57,011 nucleotides of DNA, from contig JAQYLI010000005.1 in the NCBI GenBank assembly GCA_028720105.1, forward strand, positions 1 through 57,011, written 5' to 3'. Position 1 is the stretch's first letter; every line of letters starts with the position of its first letter. Origin of the DNA: Oscillospiraceae bacterium. Its GTDB lineage: Bacteria > Bacillota > Clostridia > Oscillospirales > Ruminococcaceae. Below are positions 24,942-34,163 of this stretch, in pieces. The position numbers and the translations under genes were made by a program. Under the pieces are notes generated by a model. It worked only from the letters and a program-made list of their open reading frames with translations, was not told the DNA's origin and searched no databases.

Positions 24942-26223
24942 CCCCAAGCCCGTTGTACAGAAGGGCTTTGAAATCGAGGAAAGAATACTCAAAGCAGCTG
25001 CAAAGGCGGAGGAAGCCTGCGAGAGCGTATTCAAGGAGATAGACCGCACCGCCAGATACAACGGCGAAAAGGTGCTGAAAGCCTTTATAGACAACAAGGT
25101 GAGCGATGTCTGTATGAAGGGCAGCGCAGGCTATGGCTATGACGATCTTGGCAGAGACACCCTTGACGCAGTATTCGCTCAGTCAATGGGAGCGGAGGAC
25201 GCACTTGTGCGCCACAACATCGTTTCGGGTACCCACGCCCTCACCATTGCCCTTTTCGGAGTTTTGCGCAAGGGCGATAAAATGGTCTCCCTCACAGGCA
25301 GACCCTACGATACACTTGAAGAGGTCATCGGTCTCAGAGGGAGCGGAAACGGCTCACTTGCCGATTATGGCGTTGAATACGAGCAGGTAGACCTTACCCC
25401 TGACGGCAAGCCCAATGTAGCGGAGATATTCCAGAAGGTAAAGGGCGCAAAGCTTGCCTATATCCAGCGTTCAAGGGGCTATTCCCTGCGTCCCTCACTT
25501 ACGGTAAACGGCATTGCGGAGATAGTCAAGGCGGCAAAGGGAGCAAACCCCGACATCATCGTAATGGTGGATAACTGCTACGGCGAATTTGTGGAGAAGT
25601 CCGAGCCTGTTTCCGCAGGAGCAGACCTGATAGTCGGCTCACTTATCAAGAACCCCGGCGGCGGAATTGCCGAAACAGGCGGATATATCGCAGGCACAAA
25701 GAATCTGGTGGAGCAGGTTTCCTACCGTCTTACCTGTCCCGGAGTAGGCAGAGAAGCAGGCTGCTCACTTGACCAGAACAAGAGAATGTATCAGGGACTT
25801 TTCTATGCTCCCGAGGTGGTTGCAAACGCCCTCAAAACAGCCACATTCACAAGCGCAGTAATGACCCAGCTTGGCTATCAGTGCTACCCCGCCCCCGGCG
25901 AGCCGAGAGGGGATATCATTACAGCTATCCTTATGAAAAATTCCCAGAATCTTATCGCATTCTGCAAGGGCATACAGAAAGGCTCACCAGTTGACAGCTT
26001 CGTATCGCCCGAGCCCTGGGATATGCCCGGCTATGACAGCCAGGTAATAATGGCGGCAGGCGCGTTCAACAACGGCGCGTCGATCGAGCTTTCCGCCGAT
26101 GCCCCCCTCAGAGAACCCTACGCAGCATATGTCCAGGGCGGACTTACATACGCCACGGGCAGAATGGGCGTGCTATGCGCTTTGCAGGAAATGTTTGAGA
26201 AAAGGTGCTTGAAGCTGTTCTGA
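24925..26223 (+). CDS. Methionine gamma-lyase family PLP enzyme (YnbB-like)
   Basis: Fold-type I pyridoxal-phosphate enzyme of 432 residues, in the family long annotated aluminium resistance protein. Visible features: GTHALTIALFGVLRKGDKMVSLTG (cofactor phosphate and ring stacking region), MVDNCYGEFVE (Asp to the pyridine nitrogen), and GSLIKNPGGGIAETGGY with the Schiff-base Lys. Reaction is unproven; carbon-sulfur lyase activity is a family inference. GAAGGAG precedes the ATG, which overlaps the end of the acetyltransferase gene by 17 bases. Confidence 0.87.
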   Translation: MAEIFDPKPVVQKGFEIEERILKAAAKAEEACESVFKEIDRTARYNGEKVLKAFIDNKVSDVCMKGSAGYGYDDLGRDTLDAVFAQSMGAEDALVRHNIVSGTHALTIALFGVLRKGDKMVSLTGRPYDTLEEVIGLRGSGNGSLADYGVEYEQVDLTPDGKPNVAEIFQKVKGAKLAYIQRSRGYSLRPSLTVNGIAEIVKAAKGANPDIIVMVDNCYGEFVEKSEPVSAGADLIVGSLIKNPGGGIAETGGYIAGTKNLVEQVSYRLTCPGVGREAGCSLDQNKRMYQGLFYAPEVVANALKTATFTSAVMTQLGYQCYPAPGEPRGDIITAILMKNSQNLIAFCKGIQKGSPVDSFVSPEPWDMPGYDSQVIMAAGAFNNGASIELSADAPLREPYAAYVQGGLTYATGRMGVLCALQEMFEKRCLKLF

Positions 26224-26340
26224 GACGAGGACGGGAAACACCCTGCATCGAGATTTTGCAAAACGTTAATAATGCGGCAGCTCTTTCACTGAGCCGATAG
26301 ATATGCAAACGTCCGAGTTTTTAATGAGGTGTGTTATAGA

Positions 26341-26742
26341 ATGAAATGTATAGTTTTTTATGAGAGCTGGCAGCTTGAATGCTGTGGAACACCATTTTCC
26401 ATAGGTGATTCAGTAAAGTGGCTTGTTGATAAAACGGAACATCTGAACACTCCCGTTGATGTGGGGACAATTAACTACTGTTATGAAGCCCACAGCAAAG
26501 ACTGGCAAAAATTATTTGTGCTGGAAGGAAAGGTTGAGACAATAAAAATTTTATATGAATTATTTCGTCCGTCAGAAGAAAATCCTCGTTTTTTGATTGC
26601 TGTTGACGGCAAGATGATCGATGCCGCAAAAGCAGAAGGTTTTGATAAAGATATTGATAATATGAAATCAAGCGGGTACATTGTTTTATTAAATGAATGT
26701 ACAATTCGACCTGCTAAAAAAGAAGAAGTCACATTTCAATAA
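26341..26742 (+). CDS. DUF6578-like small protein
   Basis: A 133-residue soluble protein whose N-terminus (FYESWQLECCGTPFSIGDSV) carries the WQ-x-x-CCG-x-PF-x-x-G-x-x-V-x-W motif of DUF6578; the two adjacent cysteines may bind metal or be redox-active. Function is unknown. The ATG at 26341 is nine bases after GAGGTG. The gene is clearly more AT-rich than its neighbours and breaks the tight spacing of the operon, with more than 75 free bases on each side, so it may be a later insertion. Confidence 0.65.
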   Translation: MKCIVFYESWQLECCGTPFSIGDSVKWLVDKTEHLNTPVDVGTINYCYEAHSKDWQKLFVLEGKVETIKILYELFRPSEENPRFLIAVDGKMIDAAKAEGFDKDIDNMKSSGYIVLLNECTIRPAKKEEVTFQ

Positions 26743-26820
26743 ATTCCGGTATTCCGCAATGTTAGCTCCCAATTTATCAAAAAACAAACCACAAATAATA
26801 ATCTGAAAGGAAGTACCCCT

Positions 26821-27651
26821 ATGTCAAAACGCTATGAAAGACTTATGAAATGCTTTGAAAGCTTCAAGGCAAAAATCGACTTCACCCCGAAAATAGCCCT
26901 TATCCTCGGCTCGGGTCTGGGCGACTATGCCGACGGCATCGACATCAGAGCCACTCTTGATTACAAGGATATCGAGGGCTTTCCCGTTTCCACCGCCCCG
27001 GGACATAAGGGACGGTTCGTGTTCGGATATGTGGGCGAGGTGCCTGTGGTAGTAATGCAGGGCAGAGTTCACTACTACGAGGGCTATCCTATGGAAGACG
27101 TTGTTCTCCCCGTAAGGCTTATGAAGCTGATGGGAGCGGAGGTGCTGTTTGTCACCAATGCGGCAGGGGGCGTTAACTGGCACTTTGAGTGCGGCGATTT
27201 TATGCTCATAAACGATCAGATATGTATGGCTCCCTCACCCCTTATCGGCGAAAACTTGGACGAGCTGGGTCCCCGTTTCCCCGATATGAGCGATATATAC
27301 AGCAAGAAGCTTCGCGATATCGTGAAAAAGACCGCAAGGGAGCTTGATGTACCCCTCAGAGAGGGCGTTTATATTCAGCTCACAGGTCCCAATTACGAGT
27401 CCCCCTCGGAAGTCAGAATGGTTCGTACTTTAGGCGCAGACGCTGTGGGAATGTCCACCGCCTGCGAAGCTATTGCCGCAAACCATATGGGAATGAAGAC
27501 CGTTGGCATCTCCTGCATTTCAAACCTTGCCTGCGGAGTATCAAACCGTCCCCTTTCCCACGCAGAGGTGCAGGAGACTGCCGACAGGGTGGCACCCCTG
27601 TTCAAAAAACTCATAACCGCTTCCGTTCAGAATATCGCAAAGGAGCTTTGA
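26821..27651 (+). CDS. punA: Purine nucleoside phosphorylase (trimeric type)
   Basis: Phosphorolysis of purine nucleosides to base and (deoxy)ribose-1-phosphate in salvage. The 276-residue product has LILGSGLGDYAD, the phosphate-site GHKGRFVFG, the substrate motif MQGRVHYYEGYPMEDV, VTNAAGGVN, and VGMSTACEAIAANHMGM with the ribose/base contacts of the low-molecular-mass trimeric PNP family. AAAGGAAG lies upstream. It is followed two bases later by an acetyltransferase gene. Confidence 0.93.
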   Translation: MSKRYERLMKCFESFKAKIDFTPKIALILGSGLGDYADGIDIRATLDYKDIEGFPVSTAPGHKGRFVFGYVGEVPVVVMQGRVHYYEGYPMEDVVLPVRLMKLMGAEVLFVTNAAGGVNWHFECGDFMLINDQICMAPSPLIGENLDELGPRFPDMSDIYSKKLRDIVKKTARELDVPLREGVYIQLTGPNYESPSEVRMVRTLGADAVGMSTACEAIAANHMGMKTVGISCISNLACGVSNRPLSHAEVQETADRVAPLFKKLITASVQNIAKEL

Positions 27652-27652
27652 T

Positions 27653-28087
27653 ATGATAAGAGAAGCGGTGACTACCGACCTTGAGGGGCTGCTGGAGCTT
27701 TACACCTATCTCCACGGCAATCTCATACCCGAAAAGGACAAAAGCCTTGCCGATCTGTGGGACAGGATAATGAGCGACAGGGATCATCACATTATAGTTG
27801 CCGAGGAGGACGGGATAATAGCTTCCTCCTGCGTCTGCGTGATTATCCCCAATCTCACCCACAGCCAGCAGCCATACGCATTTGTGGAAAATGTTGTCAC
27901 CCGTCCCGAATACCGCAAAAAGGGGCTTGCCACAGCCTGCCTTGACTTTGCAAAGGGCATTGCCGAAAAAGAGGGCTGCTACAAGATAATGCTCCTGACA
28001 GGCTCAAAGGAGGAAAGCACCCTCAGATTTTACGAACGGGCAGGCTTCAACCGAAATGACAAGACCGCTTTTATCAGGTGGATATGA
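27653..28087 (+). CDS. GNAT family N-acetyltransferase
   Basis: A compact 144-residue single-domain acetyltransferase: FVENVVTRPEYRKKGLATACLDFA (beta-4 and acetyl-CoA loop R-x-x-G-x-A), LTGSKEESTLRFYERAGF (beta-5/alpha-4). AAAGGAG within the end of the phosphorylase gene serves as ribosome site, so the two are coupled. Substrate not predictable. No terminator follows before the next promoter. Confidence 0.85.
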   Translation: MIREAVTTDLEGLLELYTYLHGNLIPEKDKSLADLWDRIMSDRDHHIIVAEEDGIIASSCVCVIIPNLTHSQQPYAFVENVVTRPEYRKKGLATACLDFAKGIAEKEGCYKIMLLTGSKEESTLRFYERAGFNRNDKTAFIRWI

Positions 28088-28157
28088 CATAGGTATAAAG
28101 TATTTCCATATTACAAAGGGTCATTTTGTGCAAAAGCGATATTTCATACTTACCTAC

Positions 28158-28186
28158 TTGAAATAAGCAAAATGCCGTGTTATAAT
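28158..28186 (+). promoter_or_regulatory. Promoter of the ECF S-component gene
   Basis: TTGAAA (28158-28163), 17-bp spacer, TATAAT (28181-28186), 67 bases before the ATG. The leader repeats TTGTATTGTATCC-like sequence twice (about 28191-28220) but no known riboswitch is apparent. Confidence 0.75.
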
Positions 28187-28252
28187 ATAATTGTATTGTA
28201 TCCGAAGTTGTATTGTATCCCGAAAGGGAATAATAACAAGGAGGATCTTATT

Positions 28253-28831
28253 ATGCGTGAAAAAACAAGAGCAATCGTGGGAACGGGTATTCTCACTGCC
28301 ATTGTGGTTGTCCTGCAGGCGCTGGCTATCGGCATCAAGTTCGGACCTTTCTGCGTAACATTTGTGCTTATTCCAATAGTAGTCGGAGCGGCGCTGTACG
28401 GATATAAGTCGGGTGCGTGGCTGGGATTTGTGTTCGGAGCAGTGGTTCTCTGCACCGACGCTGCCGCATTTATGGCAATAAACGCTGCGGGAACTGTTAT
28501 AACCGTTCTTCTCAAGGGTATCCTTGCAGGTCTCGGCGCAGGAATTGTTTACAAGCTTCTTGAGGACAAAAACCGTACAGTTGCGGTAATTGCCGCCGCT
28601 GTAGTATGCCCCGTTATCAACACAGGCGTATTCCTTTTAGGCTGCGTCGTATTTTTCCTTGACACTATCACAGAATGGTCGCAGGGCGCAGGCTTTGCTT
28701 CTGTGGGAGCTTACCTCATTTTCGGAATGGTAGGTCTTAACTTCTTGGTTGAGATGGTAAGCAATGTCCTGCTCAGCTCTGTTATAGTAAAGGTGCTCAA
28801 CATCATAAAAAAGCCTGCGGTGGCTGCATAA
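28253..28831 (+). CDS. ECF transporter S component
   Basis: A 192-residue integral membrane protein with about six hydrophobic segments. The first helix (ILTAIVVVLQALAIGIKFGPF) with its Ala-rich face and the segment YGYKSGAWLGFVFGAVVL match vitamin-binding S subunits, which capture a vitamin and dock on a shared EcfAAT energy module encoded elsewhere. Substrate is not determined; no vitamin riboswitch is seen upstream. AAGGAGG sits eight bases before the chosen ATG. Monocistronic, flanked by its own promoter and terminator. Confidence 0.85.
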   Translation: MREKTRAIVGTGILTAIVVVLQALAIGIKFGPFCVTFVLIPIVVGAALYGYKSGAWLGFVFGAVVLCTDAAAFMAINAAGTVITVLLKGILAGLGAGIVYKLLEDKNRTVAVIAAAVVCPVINTGVFLLGCVVFFLDTITEWSQGAGFASVGAYLIFGMVGLNFLVEMVSNVLLSSVIVKVLNIIKKPAVAA

Positions 28832-28914
28832 ACCGCACTTTCAGGGGAGAAGCATTCTGCTCTCCACCGTCATTTATCAAAATAGTCTATGCGTGATACA
28901 ATACATAAAGCTAT

Positions 28915-28955
28915 AAAGCCGCAGGATGATACCTGCGGCTTTATACTGTTTTTTT
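28915..28955 (+). terminator. Terminator of the ECF S-component gene
   Basis: Perfect 11-bp stem AAAGCCGCAGG (28915-28925) / CCTGCGGCTTT (28932-28942), loop ATGATA, then ATACTGTTTTTTT. A shorter GGGGAG/CTCTCC hairpin lies upstream at about 28844-28864. Confidence 0.85.
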
Positions 28956-29020
28956 CTGTGAATGTTGACGAATGTTTAATAAAATTGCAGAAATATTCAT
29001 AAAGAAAAATGGAAAATCTG

Positions 29021-29050
29021 TTGACTGAGTCCCCCTTGATGTAATATAAT
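29021..29050 (+). promoter_or_regulatory. Promoter of the vWA protein gene
   Basis: TTGACT (29021-29026), 18-bp spacer, TATAAT (29045-29050), 48 bases before the first possible start. Confidence 0.65.
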
Positions 29051-29097
29051 TAAAATATATATTTAAAATACCACAACGTGGATAAACGATTACATAA

Positions 29098-32085
29098 ATG
29101 GAAGTGAAAAACTTGAGCAATAATAAAAAGAAAAAGAAGAAAGCTCCCGCTGCTCCTGCGGCTCCCGAAACTAAGGCGGCAAAGCCTGCTGCGGAAAAGG
29201 CAGAGGACGAGGAAAATATCCCCGTTCAGAGTTTCAGCGAGATGATGGCTTTTTCCGATGATGATATGGAGGAGGATCAGCCTGCTCCAAAAACTGAGAA
29301 CAAGCCTGCTCCCAAGGCGGAGGACAAGCCTGCTCCAAAGACAGAGGACAAGCCTGCTCCCAAGGCGGAGGACAAGGCTGCTCCCAAGGCAGAGAATAAG
29401 CCTGCTCCAAAGGCAGAAGAAAAAACTGCTCCCAAAGCTGAGAACAAGCAGGTAATGACTGCCGAGGAGACCCTTTCTTCGGGACCTATGATATCCGATG
29501 CGGAGGCTGCCCGGAGAGCAAGAGCCGAAGACGCTCTTGACCGCGACCTTGCCGCCGCAAGAAAGAAAAAGCTCCAGGAAGAAGCCTACAACAAGCACCA
29601 GCGCGATATGGAAATGCAGAAGGAGGCTGAACGTCTCAGCCGTGCCGAGCAGGCAAAGCAGCGGCAGGACAACGTTCAGGAGATGGCAAGAAAGCGCGCC
29701 GAGCTTAAAGCCGCTCAGGAGGCTATTGCCGCCTCAGAGGCAAAGGCAGCCGCAAACACCGCTGCCGAAGCAGCACGGCGCAAGCATAACGCCAACAAGC
29801 GATTTAACCGTGCTATCTTTTCAATGAAAGCAGGCAGGGCTGTTCTGGTCATTGTGATACTTCTCATTCTTGCCTATGCAGGTGCGTTTATCTATGTGGG
29901 CGCAAAGAATGACGAGTTCTATACCGAGCTTGATAATAAGCTTAACAGCCGCAGTCAGATAGTTTCAAACGAAGAGGAAAGCTACGAAGTTCCCGAAATA
30001 AGCCCTCTCACTGCGGAGCAGAAGGACGATCTGGGACTTTACCGTTTCCTTGCGGACACCGACTGTGACGGACTTTCCGATGAATACGAAATGAAGGTCT
30101 CACATACCGATCCCCTGAATGCCGACTGCGACGGGGATGGCGTTCTTGACGGCAGAGAGCTGAGAGCGGAGCTTGACCCCAACAACCCCTGCACAGACGG
30201 CTCCACCCCCGACGGAGAAATAATCAAGGACGTTGCCGTTTCCGAAAAAAATGTGGCAGCGGAGATAAAGGGTATTCCGAATACCGCCTACATCTCTCTT
30301 TCAAAGCTTGCAAACAACAGTATCCAGGGTACTCCCGGACTTGTGGGCTATGCTTACGAATTTTATTCCGACAAAAATTTCGACAGCTGTACAATTACCT
30401 TTTCTTATGATGAAAAGGATATAACCGAAGGCGGAGTTACCGAGGGCGCTCTTTCGGTCTACCGTTTTGATGCCGAAAAGCTTTTTTTTGAAAAGCTTGC
30501 CAGCAGGATAGATCCAAAATCAAACACCGTCAGCGCAGAGGTATCCGGAAACGGAATTTACGCTGTCTGCGACGCTTCCGTGCTTATGCAGAAGGGCTCG
30601 ACTAATATCTTCTTCCTTATCGACAATTCAGGCTCTATGTACCCCGAAGAGCTTTGCGCCAATTCCGAGGAGAATGACGTTGAGTTCAAGAGACTTGACT
30701 TTGCGGTAAATCTCATTGATATGCTCGGCTCAGAAGCAAACTACGGCGCAGGCGAGTTTTCGGGCGGCTACGCTCAGATAACTCCCATTTCAAACGACTG
30801 CGAGGGCGTTAAGCAGAAGATTTCCGACATCAGAAACAAAAATCAGGTGTTCTCGGGCACCGAGATCGCAGGAGCTATTAAAAGCGCAGTCGCAGAGTTC
30901 GGCAGCGTTCGTCCCAGCGACAAGAACTACATAATCCTGCTTACAGACGGTATGCCTTCAAATTATAATGCTGCCGCAGAAAAGCAGGCGGTGGAGCTGG
31001 CAAGAAGCAGCGGCATTACCGTATTCACCATCGGTCTCGGCAAGGAGATAGACACCGAGTATCTCTTCAATATTGCCGAGGATACCAACGGTCAGTTCTT
31101 CCAGGCTTCAAACGCCGACGCTCTTGAGAATATCTACGACAAGATACAGAGCTTTATGTCCTACAATCAGGTCACTATCGAGGAGGAGAGCGGCAGAAAG
31201 GGCTATATCATTGCCGACTCGGGCTTTAACGTTCTGAAGGACGGTATCGGCTACAGCAATTTCCGCTCCGATTTTGCGCCAAGCGGCACCGACGCAGGTA
31301 TCGCAGGTCTTATCAGAGCCTATTATACAGGCGAGCTGCAACTTGCCGAAAAGGGCTTTTCCACCATTGACGGCAAGTCTGTTGATGGCTATGACATCAG
31401 CAAGGTTCAGAGCTTTACCGACAACAAGACCGACCTTTCAAACGTCAAGATGGATATCCTTGACGCATACACCGAGTATCTTACACTTCCCGACAAGTGG
31501 GATTTCCGGAAGATAAGAAACGGCGTGCTGGGATACAGCGAGAAAACAAGGGATTATATCGACAGCCATATGATGAAGGTCATAACATCGGAATATTCCT
31601 TTAATGCTCCCGAGTCGGACGCACTGACGGATTTTCTGCGTACCATTACATTCAGCAAACTCAAGGGCTTCAGTTCATATGAAAGCGTGCTCATTGACAG
31701 TTCCTTGTGTCAGGGCGAAGACCTTGCGGTTATGAATATGCTTAAATGGTTTGACGCATATCCCCGTTCGGGAAAATGCGAGGTATATGATTTCGGATAT
31801 CAGGGCGACAAGGCTCTCGATATGCTGATAAACGAGCTTACCACAGGCAGCCCTGCGGTCATCGTTTACGGCGGAACGGCTATGAACGCCGTGCGTATCG
31901 TCCGTGACGCAGACTCGCCGAATTTGTTCATTATCGACGCATACGACTGCAACTCACCCGAGCGAAGCACAAGGATAAATCTTCTGAGAACTCCCGTTTA
32001 CGACGGAAACAGCCTTTCCTCGTATCAGTACAGCGCTTCAAGAGGAAGCGAGCCGGAGCCTTTGCAGATAATAGTTTCAAAGTAA
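29098..32085 (+). CDS. Membrane-anchored vWA-domain protein with Lys/Pro/Ala/Glu repeats and TSP3-like calcium motifs
   Basis: A 995-residue protein of unknown function. Order of parts: Lys-rich start; seven 8-residue repeats of the type PAPKAEDK (about 62-117); charged Ala/Lys/Arg/Glu helix (140-245); one transmembrane helix (247-269); acidic calcium-type repeats with DTDCDGLSDEYE and DCDGDGVLDGREL (319-364); a beta-rich part; a vWA domain with MIDAS motif DNSGS (about 503-687); and a C-terminal domain (about 700-995). Its last 100 residues faintly recall an inactive C39-like peptidase fold; that is weak. The repeats are cytoplasmic, vWA outside. A TTG at 29113 with GGAAGTG upstream is an alternative start. 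It is monocistronic. Confidence 0.75.
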   Translation: MEVKNLSNNKKKKKKAPAAPAAPETKAAKPAAEKAEDEENIPVQSFSEMMAFSDDDMEEDQPAPKTENKPAPKAEDKPAPKTEDKPAPKAEDKAAPKAENKPAPKAEEKTAPKAENKQVMTAEETLSSGPMISDAEAARRARAEDALDRDLAAARKKKLQEEAYNKHQRDMEMQKEAERLSRAEQAKQRQDNVQEMARKRAELKAAQEAIAASEAKAAANTAAEAARRKHNANKRFNRAIFSMKAGRAVLVIVILLILAYAGAFIYVGAKNDEFYTELDNKLNSRSQIVSNEEESYEVPEISPLTAEQKDDLGLYRFLADTDCDGLSDEYEMKVSHTDPLNADCDGDGVLDGRELRAELDPNNPCTDGSTPDGEIIKDVAVSEKNVAAEIKGIPNTAYISLSKLANNSIQGTPGLVGYAYEFYSDKNFDSCTITFSYDEKDITEGGVTEGALSVYRFDAEKLFFEKLASRIDPKSNTVSAEVSGNGIYAVCDASVLMQKGSTNIFFLIDNSGSMYPEELCANSEENDVEFKRLDFAVNLIDMLGSEANYGAGEFSGGYAQITPISNDCEGVKQKISDIRNKNQVFSGTEIAGAIKSAVAEFGSVRPSDKNYIILLTDGMPSNYNAAAEKQAVELARSSGITVFTIGLGKEIDTEYLFNIAEDTNGQFFQASNADALENIYDKIQSFMSYNQVTIEEESGRKGYIIADSGFNVLKDGIGYSNFRSDFAPSGTDAGIAGLIRAYYTGELQLAEKGFSTIDGKSVDGYDISKVQSFTDNKTDLSNVKMDILDAYTEYLTLPDKWDFRKIRNGVLGYSEKTRDYIDSHMMKVITSEYSFNAPESDALTDFLRTITFSKLKGFSSYESVLIDSSLCQGEDLAVMNMLKWFDAYPRSGKCEVYDFGYQGDKALDMLINELTTGSPAVIVYGGTAMNAVRIVRDADSPNLFIIDAYDCNSPERSTRINLLRTPVYDGNSLSSYQYSASRGSEPEPLQIIVSK
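29281..29448 (+). repeat. Seven-copy 24-bp tandem repeat within the vWA gene
   Basis: Seven contiguous 24-base units (consensus CCTGCTCCCAAGGC..GAGGACAAG) encode PAPKAEDK-like octapeptides. Copies 2 and 4 are identical, and others differ at a few positions. The unit length is a multiple of three, so copy-number change would alter length without breaking the frame. Confidence 0.9.
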
Positions 32086-32086
32086 A

Positions 32087-32138
32087 AAATTCCCCGTATT
32101 TCCGAGACAATGAGGAAATACGGGGAATTTATTTTTTT
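32087..32138. terminator. Bidirectional terminator between vWA and rubrerythrin genes
   Basis: Perfect 17-bp stem (32087-32103 / 32114-32130; core TTCCCCGTATTTCC), ten-base loop, T7 on the plus strand and a T-run from AAAAAA (32084-32089) on the minus strand. It serves the two convergent genes. Confidence 0.9.
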
Positions 32139-32162
32139 ATGTATACTTAAAAAATAAGCGTA

Positions 32163-32702
32163 TCAATAATTGTCGCAGCTTACCTCAAAGTAGCTCTGGG
32201 GGTGATTGCAGACGGGACATACCTCGGGAGCCTTTGTGCCTACTACGATATGACCGCAGTTGCGGCACTCCCAAACCTTGACCTCGCTCTTTTCAAATAC
32301 AGCGGCAGTCTCAACGTTTTTGAGCAGTGCGCGGTAACGCTCCTCGTGGCGCTTCTCGATCTCGCCTACCATACGGAATTTCTTTGCAAGCTCGGGGAAG
32401 CCCTCCTCCTCGGCGGTCTTTGCAAAACCCTCGTACATATCGGTCCACTCGTAATTTTCTCCGTCGGCTGCGGCTGCAAGGTTAGCTGCAGTATTGCCTA
32501 TTCCCTGAAGCTCCTTGAACCACATTTTAGCGTGTTCCTTCTCGTTGTCGGCGGTCTTGAGGAAAATTGCAGCTATTTGCTCAAAGCCCTCCTTCTTTGC
32601 AACGGAGGAGAAATATGTGTACTTGTTTCTTGCCTGAGACTCGCCTGCGAAAGCTGCCTCAAGATTTTTTTCGGTCTGTGTTCCTGCGTATTTTGAAGCC
32701 AT
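32163..32702 (-). CDS. rbr: Rubrerythrin
   Basis: Non-haem di-iron peroxidase of anaerobes, reducing hydrogen peroxide with electrons from rubredoxin or NADH systems. The 179-residue protein has the ferritin-like four-helix domain with Glu ligands ([47 protein letters not shown]) and a C-terminal rubredoxin domain with two pairs of cysteines (CRNCG, CPVCN). I chose the ATG at 32702, where homologues begin, with AAAGGATGG upstream. Own strong promoter and terminator. Confidence 0.95.
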   Translation of the reverse strand: MASKYAGTQTEKNLEAAFAGESQARNKYTYFSSVAKKEGFEQIAAIFLKTADNEKEHAKMWFKELQGIGNTAANLAAAADGENYEWTDMYEGFAKTAEEEGFPELAKKFRMVGEIEKRHEERYRALLKNVETAAVFEKSEVKVWECRNCGHIVVGTKAPEVCPVCNHPQSYFEVSCDNY

Positions 32703-32765
32703 ATTTATGACCATCCTTTCCTGCGGAAGATACGCTTGTTGCGTTCTGCCATATTTGTGGTTTAT

Positions 32766-32794
32766 ATTATACATTATTTTGTGAAAAATGTCAA
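32766..32794 (-). promoter_or_regulatory. Consensus sigma-A promoter of rubrerythrin
   Basis: Minus strand TTGACA (32794-32789), 17-bp spacer, TATAAT (32771-32766): a full consensus match, 64 bases before the ATG. Confidence 0.9.
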
Positions 32795-32856
32795 GAGGTT
32801 TGGACGAAAAATTATGGAGAACGGAAATTCCGGTTTAAAGAATAAATAATAAAGAT

Positions 32857-32895
32857 AAAAAAGCTCCGCCCGTTTTTTTATAACGAGCGGAACTT
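32857..32895 (-). terminator. Terminator of the MacAB-like operon
   Basis: Minus strand 12-bp stem AAGTTCCGCTCG / CGGGCGGAGCTT (two G-U pairs) followed by a run of T (32862-32857). It begins six bases after the permease stop. Confidence 0.8.
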
Positions 32896-32900
32896 TCACA

Positions 32901-34163
32901 TTACTCGTATCTGAGAGCCTCAATGGGGTCAAGCTTTGCAGCACGGTTTGCGGGGTAATAGCCGAAGAACACGCCTATCGCCATTGAGAAGCCCACTGCA
33001 AGGACTATGGAGCCGATAGTGGGGGGAGCTGTTGTTCCCACGATAAGTCCTGCGATGTTTCCCAGCAGTATTCCGAAAAGTATTCCTATCACGCCGCCGA
33101 TAAGACAGATGATGATGGACTCGACTATGAACTGCATTCTGATGGCGGAGTTGGGTGCGCCCATTGCCTTTCTTACGCCGATCTCCCTTGTTCTCTCCGT
33201 TACCGATACAAGCATTATGTTCATAACGCCGATACCGCCTACGAGAAGGGATATTCCTGCGATAACGGAAATTGCCAGCTGTAACATTCCCAGCACCTGT
33301 CCTATCATATCCATCTGGGACTGGGCTGTCATATACATTATCTCGATGGAGTCGTTGTCACGGTAGTAGCTGTTGTTGAGGTAATTTTGTACCTCTGTAC
33401 AGAAGCTTTCTGCGTCAACGCCTGTTTTGGTATTGATATAGAAGTAGTAGAAGGTGTCGTCATTTGAGCCCTGAAAACGGTTGAAGGTGGTGTAGGGCAT
33501 ATATATCTCCCCGTTCCAGTCCTCGCCCATCATATTTACCATTGCCGACATCATTCCAGAAAGCTGATACTGATATACGCCCACGATGGTGAGGTCTATC
33601 ATACTGCCGTAGTTGGTAGTGACAGAAATTGTCTTGCCTATGGCGCCTCTTTCCGAGCCGAACAGCTTCCTTGCCTGCTTGTCGGAGATAACACAGGTGC
33701 TGCGGAACTGATCGCAGTCCTTTGCGGAAATGTAACGGCCTGCGATGACCTTTGTCATACTCTGTTTGATGTATCCGGGGTTTACGCCGTAAAGGGTGAT
33801 ATCATAGTCCTTGCGGCGGATATTCATTTTGCCCGAAACGGTATCCGAGTTTAATGCCACAGCGTCGATATCGTCCGCAAATCTCTGCTCAACGTCCGAT
33901 ATCATCTCAGCAGTGATGAAGTCCTCTATCATAATGTAGTCGCGCTGAGCGTCGTCCCTCATATTCAGCTGAAAGGCTACCAGATTGGCGCCGCCCTGGG
34001 AATTGAAGATATCAAGCACGCTGTTTTCCATAATGCTTCCAAGGGTGCTTATGGCGATGACCGAGCCGATACCGATGATTATTCCCAGCATCGTGAGGAA
34101 AGCTCTCATTTTATTGGAGCGCAGTCCCGAGATGGCAAGGAGTACATTTTCAAAAAAGCCCAT
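32901..34163 (-). CDS. MacB/FtsX-type ABC transporter permease
   Basis: 420-residue permease: one N-terminal helix ([21 protein letters not shown]), a large extracytoplasmic MacB_PCD domain, and three C-terminal helices of the FtsX domain with [24 protein letters not shown]. Such proteins do not transport across the bilayer in the classic way but transmit mechanical motion to the outside. Its start overlaps the stop of the ATPase gene by one base. Substrate unknown; antimicrobial peptides or lipids are common for the family. Confidence 0.92.
   Translation of the reverse strand: MGFFENVLLAISGLRSNKMRAFLTMLGIIIGIGSVIAISTLGSIMENSVLDIFNSQGGANLVAFQLNMRDDAQRDYIMIEDFITAEMISDVEQRFADDIDAVALNSDTVSGKMNIRRKDYDITLYGVNPGYIKQSMTKVIAGRYISAKDCDQFRSTCVISDKQARKLFGSERGAIGKTISVTTNYGSMIDLTIVGVYQYQLSGMMSAMVNMMGEDWNGEIYMPYTTFNRFQGSNDDTFYYFYINTKTGVDAESFCTEVQNYLNNSYYRDNDSIEIMYMTAQSQMDMIGQVLGMLQLAISVIAGISLLVGGIGVMNIMLVSVTERTREIGVRKAMGAPNSAIRMQFIVESIIICLIGGVIGILFGILLGNIAGLIVGTTAPPTIGSIVLAVGFSMAIGVFFGYYPANRAAKLDPIEALRYE

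Noticed and set aside
28191-28250. Vitamin riboswitch before the ECF S-component gene
   Set aside because: The leader is short, with a small TTGTATTGTATCC repeat only; no cobalamin, TPP, FMN, folate or preQ1 core is seen.
29050-29598. 182-codon minus-strand frame with LxLGSRLVL repeats
   Set aside because: The repeats are just the reverse reading of the 24-bp repeat in the vWA gene. No start signals.
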